Shown here one piece after another: positions 5,944 to 7,822 of a stretch of DNA of 7,822 bases. Below the pieces are notes generated by a model, which did not search any database, was not told where the DNA came from, and was given only the letters and a program-made list of their open reading frames with translations. The stretch spans positions 1-7,822 of the forward strand of contig CAJYOV010000384.1 of the NCBI GenBank assembly GCA_913776405.1. Direction: 5' to 3'. The translations under genes and the position numbers were made by a program. The stretch comes from Pseudobdellovibrionaceae bacterium. Lineage in GTDB: Bacteria > Bdellovibrionota > Bdellovibrionia > Bdellovibrionales > JAMPXM01. The stretch's first letter is position 1, and every line of letters begins with the position of its first letter.

Positions 5944-6964
5944 CTTCTAAGAAGTCGCACTCTTTTTTGATCTGTTCGGCTTCTTTGTATTTCGCATCGT
6001 CTTTGTTCGTGATCGATCCCATGACTTTCTCGAATGAAGCCGAACATCGAACATACATGTTTTTCTCTCGGTAACGACGACCTTCCAGCATGAGAAGGGC
6101 GACGGTTTCGTCGCGTTGTTTCTCTGCTAGGCGATAGTAACGAAGAGCGAGAGAGTGCTCAGGGTCGATCGCGCGCGCCGTCTCGAAAGACTTCATCGCG
6201 CGGATCCACTGACCTTTTTGATAGTCGCGGAAGCCTTCTAGATAATGTTTTTGCGCCTCTTCGAAACGGGTGCGTTCTTCTTCACTCTTGAAGACCCGCT
6301 TTTTCGATAAGAGTTCGAGTCGTTCTTCAGACTCTTTCAAGTCTTTCTCGACGATGTCCGGAGTGCGCAACACAGGGCCTTCTTTTGCGGTCTTCGGTGT
6401 TTCTGACATAAGGAAGTAGCCAGCACCTGCAACCAATAAACATATGATAACGAAGACCGGGCTGATTCCGCCTTGAGGTGGCCTTGAAACCGGGCGTTTG
6501 GCCTGGTTGAACGTTTGCGTTGAGCCACCGAGAGCGGGGCCAAAACCTGAGTTAGCACCTGGACCCAAGCCTTGGGTCATGCTTGGGACCGCCGCTGGCG
6601 GTGCAATCACCTGACCTTGTGGTGTTAAAGCCAGTGCCTCGACGATGAAGCTGAACTGAGTTTCACCGATCTGAATAATGTCGCCGTCTTTGATCGATGC
6701 TGATGCGGTTTGTTCACCGTTTACAAAAAGAGACGAGCGACCGCTTAAGTCGATCACTAAGATCGATTGCATCGAGAACTCGATGCACGCAGCCGCACGC
6801 GAAACTCTTGGATCTTTCAGTACGATGTTGTTGTCGGTGCCTCGGCCGATCGTCACTTTCGGAGGCAATAGCTGATAAGAGGCGCCACGGTCTGGACCTT
6901 GAATCACGGAGATCATAAACTTGAAGCCCGTACGAGGGGTCGCGACTGGCGCCTGAGCGGACAT
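5927..6964 (-). CDS. FHA-domain, single-pass membrane protein with C-terminal TPR-like region
   Basis: Predicted 345-residue inner-membrane protein, a shorter relative in architecture of the gene that follows it. An N-terminal FHA domain (about 17-108) shows GRGTDNNIVLKDPRVSR (40-56) and VNGEQ (81-85). The usual SRxHA reads SRAAA (55-59), and the SSNGT loop reads GRSSLFVNG (75-83). A Pro/Gly-rich linker (about 115-165) precedes one membrane helix (about 168-185, PVFVIICLLVAGAGYFLM). The C-terminal 150 residues are charged and helical, with one clear TPR-like unit (YQKGQWIRAMKSFETARAID, 248-267) and a second helical pair after it. FHA in the cytoplasm and TPR in the periplasm is the likely topology. 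I chose ATG 6964 because its A is the last base of the upstream TAA (TAATG). A longer reading from 7030 would overlap the upstream gene by 67 bases and add a charged, non-FHA leader. It likely works with the tandem FHA protein encoded next. Confidence 0.94.
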   Translation of the reverse strand: MSAQAPVATPRTGFKFMISVIQGPDRGASYQLLPPKVTIGRGTDNNIVLKDPRVSRAAACIEFSMQSILVIDLSGRSSLFVNGEQTASASIKDGDIIQIGETQFSFIVEALALTPQGQVIAPPAAVPSMTQGLGPGANSGFGPALGGSTQTFNQAKRPVSRPPQGGISPVFVIICLLVAGAGYFLMSETPKTAKEGPVLRTPDIVEKDLKESEERLELLSKKRVFKSEEERTRFEEAQKHYLEGFRDYQKGQWIRAMKSFETARAIDPEHSLALRYYRLAEKQRDETVALLMLEGRRYREKNMYVRCSASFEKVMGSITNKDDAKYKEAEQIKKECDFLEDERFQ

Positions 6965-6966
6965 TA
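6962..6966 (-). other. TAATG stop/start coupling site
   Basis: Read on the minus strand, the TAA ending the PAS-domain gene shares its last A with the ATG of the FHA-TM-TPR gene. This is a typical reinitiation junction. It decides the start of the downstream gene at 6964. Confidence 0.75.
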
Positions 6967-7822
6967 TCCGAAACCGCCTGTCGTCAATGTAATGACGAAG
7001 TACGCCGGTTCGGTCGTGCCCATCACACATTGGCCACTAATATCGTACTTCTGGCCTGAGAAGTTCAGAGAGTCTTCGGCAATTTCGCCGATGTTTGTTC
7101 TCATCCGCGGCAGGAGCTCGGATAAGTTTTGTTGAAGCGCGATGTCCGGAATATCAGAGAGCGGTCGCCCTGTGAGATCAAGGCCGCCACCGACGAGTTG
7201 ATTAAATGCTGGGTTTGTCGCGATCACGCGATTGTCGACGGCATTCACGGTAATTGTCGGCATCGGAAGCATGCGAACGAGATTTCTGGCTTCATGATCG
7301 CGATTGAAAACCATCGCAACCGGTGAGCCGTCACCGCTTTGACCGATTCGGGAAAGCGCGCTGTTGATGTTTGAGATCAAACGCTCAAGAGCAGGAAATT
7401 TGTAGTCGGTCTGCAGATCGTCTCGACCTTCGCGAAGGGCGTCGTCTAACTGATCACCCGTCGCAACTAGCGGGTGCTCGACAAGCTTGATTAGGAAGTA
7501 GAACAAAATCAGGCCGGCAAGCAGAGCGATTGCGAGCGTCTGAACGAACAGCGAGAGCTGCTGTTTCGGTGTCATTGCAAGTGAGCCGACGTCATAGAGC
7601 ACGATCGCGTAAGCAACCGCGCCTTGCGCGCCGGTCTCAGGGTTGTAAGCCGAGATCGGCACCGAGACACCTAAGTTTGAGTCGTCAATGAACTGCTCGA
7701 ACTCGCGGTCTTCGCGTCGAGCTTGATTCACAAACGGTTTATTGAGTACTCGCCGCGCAGGTTCGCTGGCGCTGGCTGCGAACGAGCCGACACGCTTCAG
7801 CTCAAATGGGCTCCGAGCAATC
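6964..7822 (-). CDS. Membrane sensor with C-terminal PAS domain (partial, 5' end outside window)
   Basis: The frame is open to the right edge, so 285 residues of a longer protein are seen; a GTG at 7731 lies inside the open frame and is not a convincing start. The first ~85 visible residues look extracytoplasmic and end with a strand-rich segment (GVSVPISAYNPETGAQG, then AYAIVLYD) reminiscent of Cache-type sensor domains. One membrane helix follows (about 7489-7560, LSLFVQTLAIALLAGLILFYF), then a juxtamembrane helical region (HPLVATGDQLDDALREGRD) in a HAMP-like position. A PAS domain occupies about 6980-7299, with MLPMPTITVNAVDNRVIATN and NPAFNQLVGG marking its first strands and helix. The protein ends right after PAS with no histidine-kinase, GGDEF or other output domain. 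PAS domains sense small molecules or mediate dimerisation; here the signal may pass to the FHA proteins (inference). Upstream domains cannot be seen; another FHA or a second membrane helix is possible. Confidence 0.83.
   Translation of the reverse strand, partial: IARSPFELKRVGSFAASASEPARRVLNKPFVNQARREDREFEQFIDDSNLGVSVPISAYNPETGAQGAVAYAIVLYDVGSLAMTPKQQLSLFVQTLAIALLAGLILFYFLIKLVEHPLVATGDQLDDALREGRDDLQTDYKFPALERLISNINSALSRIGQSGDGSPVAMVFNRDHEARNLVRMLPMPTITVNAVDNRVIATNPAFNQLVGGGLDLTGRPLSDIPDIALQQNLSELLPRMRTNIGEIAEDSLNFSGQKYDISGQCVMGTTEPAYFVITLTTGGFG

Noticed and set aside
6965..7030. N-terminal extension of the FHA-TM-TPR protein to 7030
   Set aside because: It overlaps the end of the PAS gene, the added 22 residues do not look like part of an FHA domain, and the TAATG junction gives a better start at 6964.
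7729..7731. GTG as the true start of the PAS sensor gene
   Set aside because: The frame stays open to the window edge with protein-like sequence before it and no Shine-Dalgarno is evident, so the gene is best treated as truncated by the window.
1..7822. CRISPR, tRNA, rRNA, transposon or prophage content
   Set aside because: No direct-repeat arrays, cloverleaf sequences, inverted terminal repeats or transposase/phage motifs were seen; almost all bases are accounted for by coding genes.

Overview
The window looks like chromosomal DNA of a Gram-negative, delta-proteobacterial-type organism. Bdellovibrionota (Bdellovibrio-like) is my best guess; it rests on the FHA/TPR membrane proteins, a COG0731-type radical SAM protein, a sulfatase-fold lipoprotein, an ExbB/TolQ channel and roughly even GC. 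No rRNA or unique marker fixes the taxon. Coding density is very high: the only non-coding DNA is a 98-base divergent spacer (432-529) and a 4-base gap (2369-2372). I see no tRNA, rRNA, CRISPR array, insertion sequence or phage gene.

Layout. (1) Positions 1-431, minus strand: the N-terminal 143 codons of a MotA/TolQ/ExbB proton channel, cut by the window edge, with a near-consensus sigma-70 promoter and a good Shine-Dalgarno. (2) Positions 530-2368, plus strand: a lipoprotein with a sulfatase / alkaline-phosphatase-superfamily fold in which several metal-site positions are substituted. (3) Positions 2373-7822, minus strand: five genes packed without gaps, transcribed from right to left. In order they are a membrane sensor ending in a PAS domain (5' end outside the window), an FHA-TM-TPR protein, a larger FHA-FHA-TM-TPR protein, a PP2C-like protein that seems to have lost all its metal-binding aspartates, and a small radical SAM protein. 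Their junctions are TAATG, a 17-base overlap, GTGA and TGATG, so the set is almost certainly one translationally coupled operon.

How the genes may work together (inference). The PAS sensor and the two FHA-TM-TPR proteins are membrane-anchored, and the FHA proteins would put phosphothreonine-reading domains in the cytoplasm and TPR-like helices in the periplasm. A PP2C-like protein beside FHA genes normally suggests reversible Ser/Thr phosphorylation, but here the phosphatase active site looks dead and no kinase lies in the window. The operon may therefore encode an envelope-spanning assembly or signalling device in which the PP2C fold acts as a binding module. The convergent sulfatase-fold lipoprotein is a second apparent pseudoenzyme. 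Whether it and the ExbB/TolQ channel take part in the same machine cannot be decided from this sequence.
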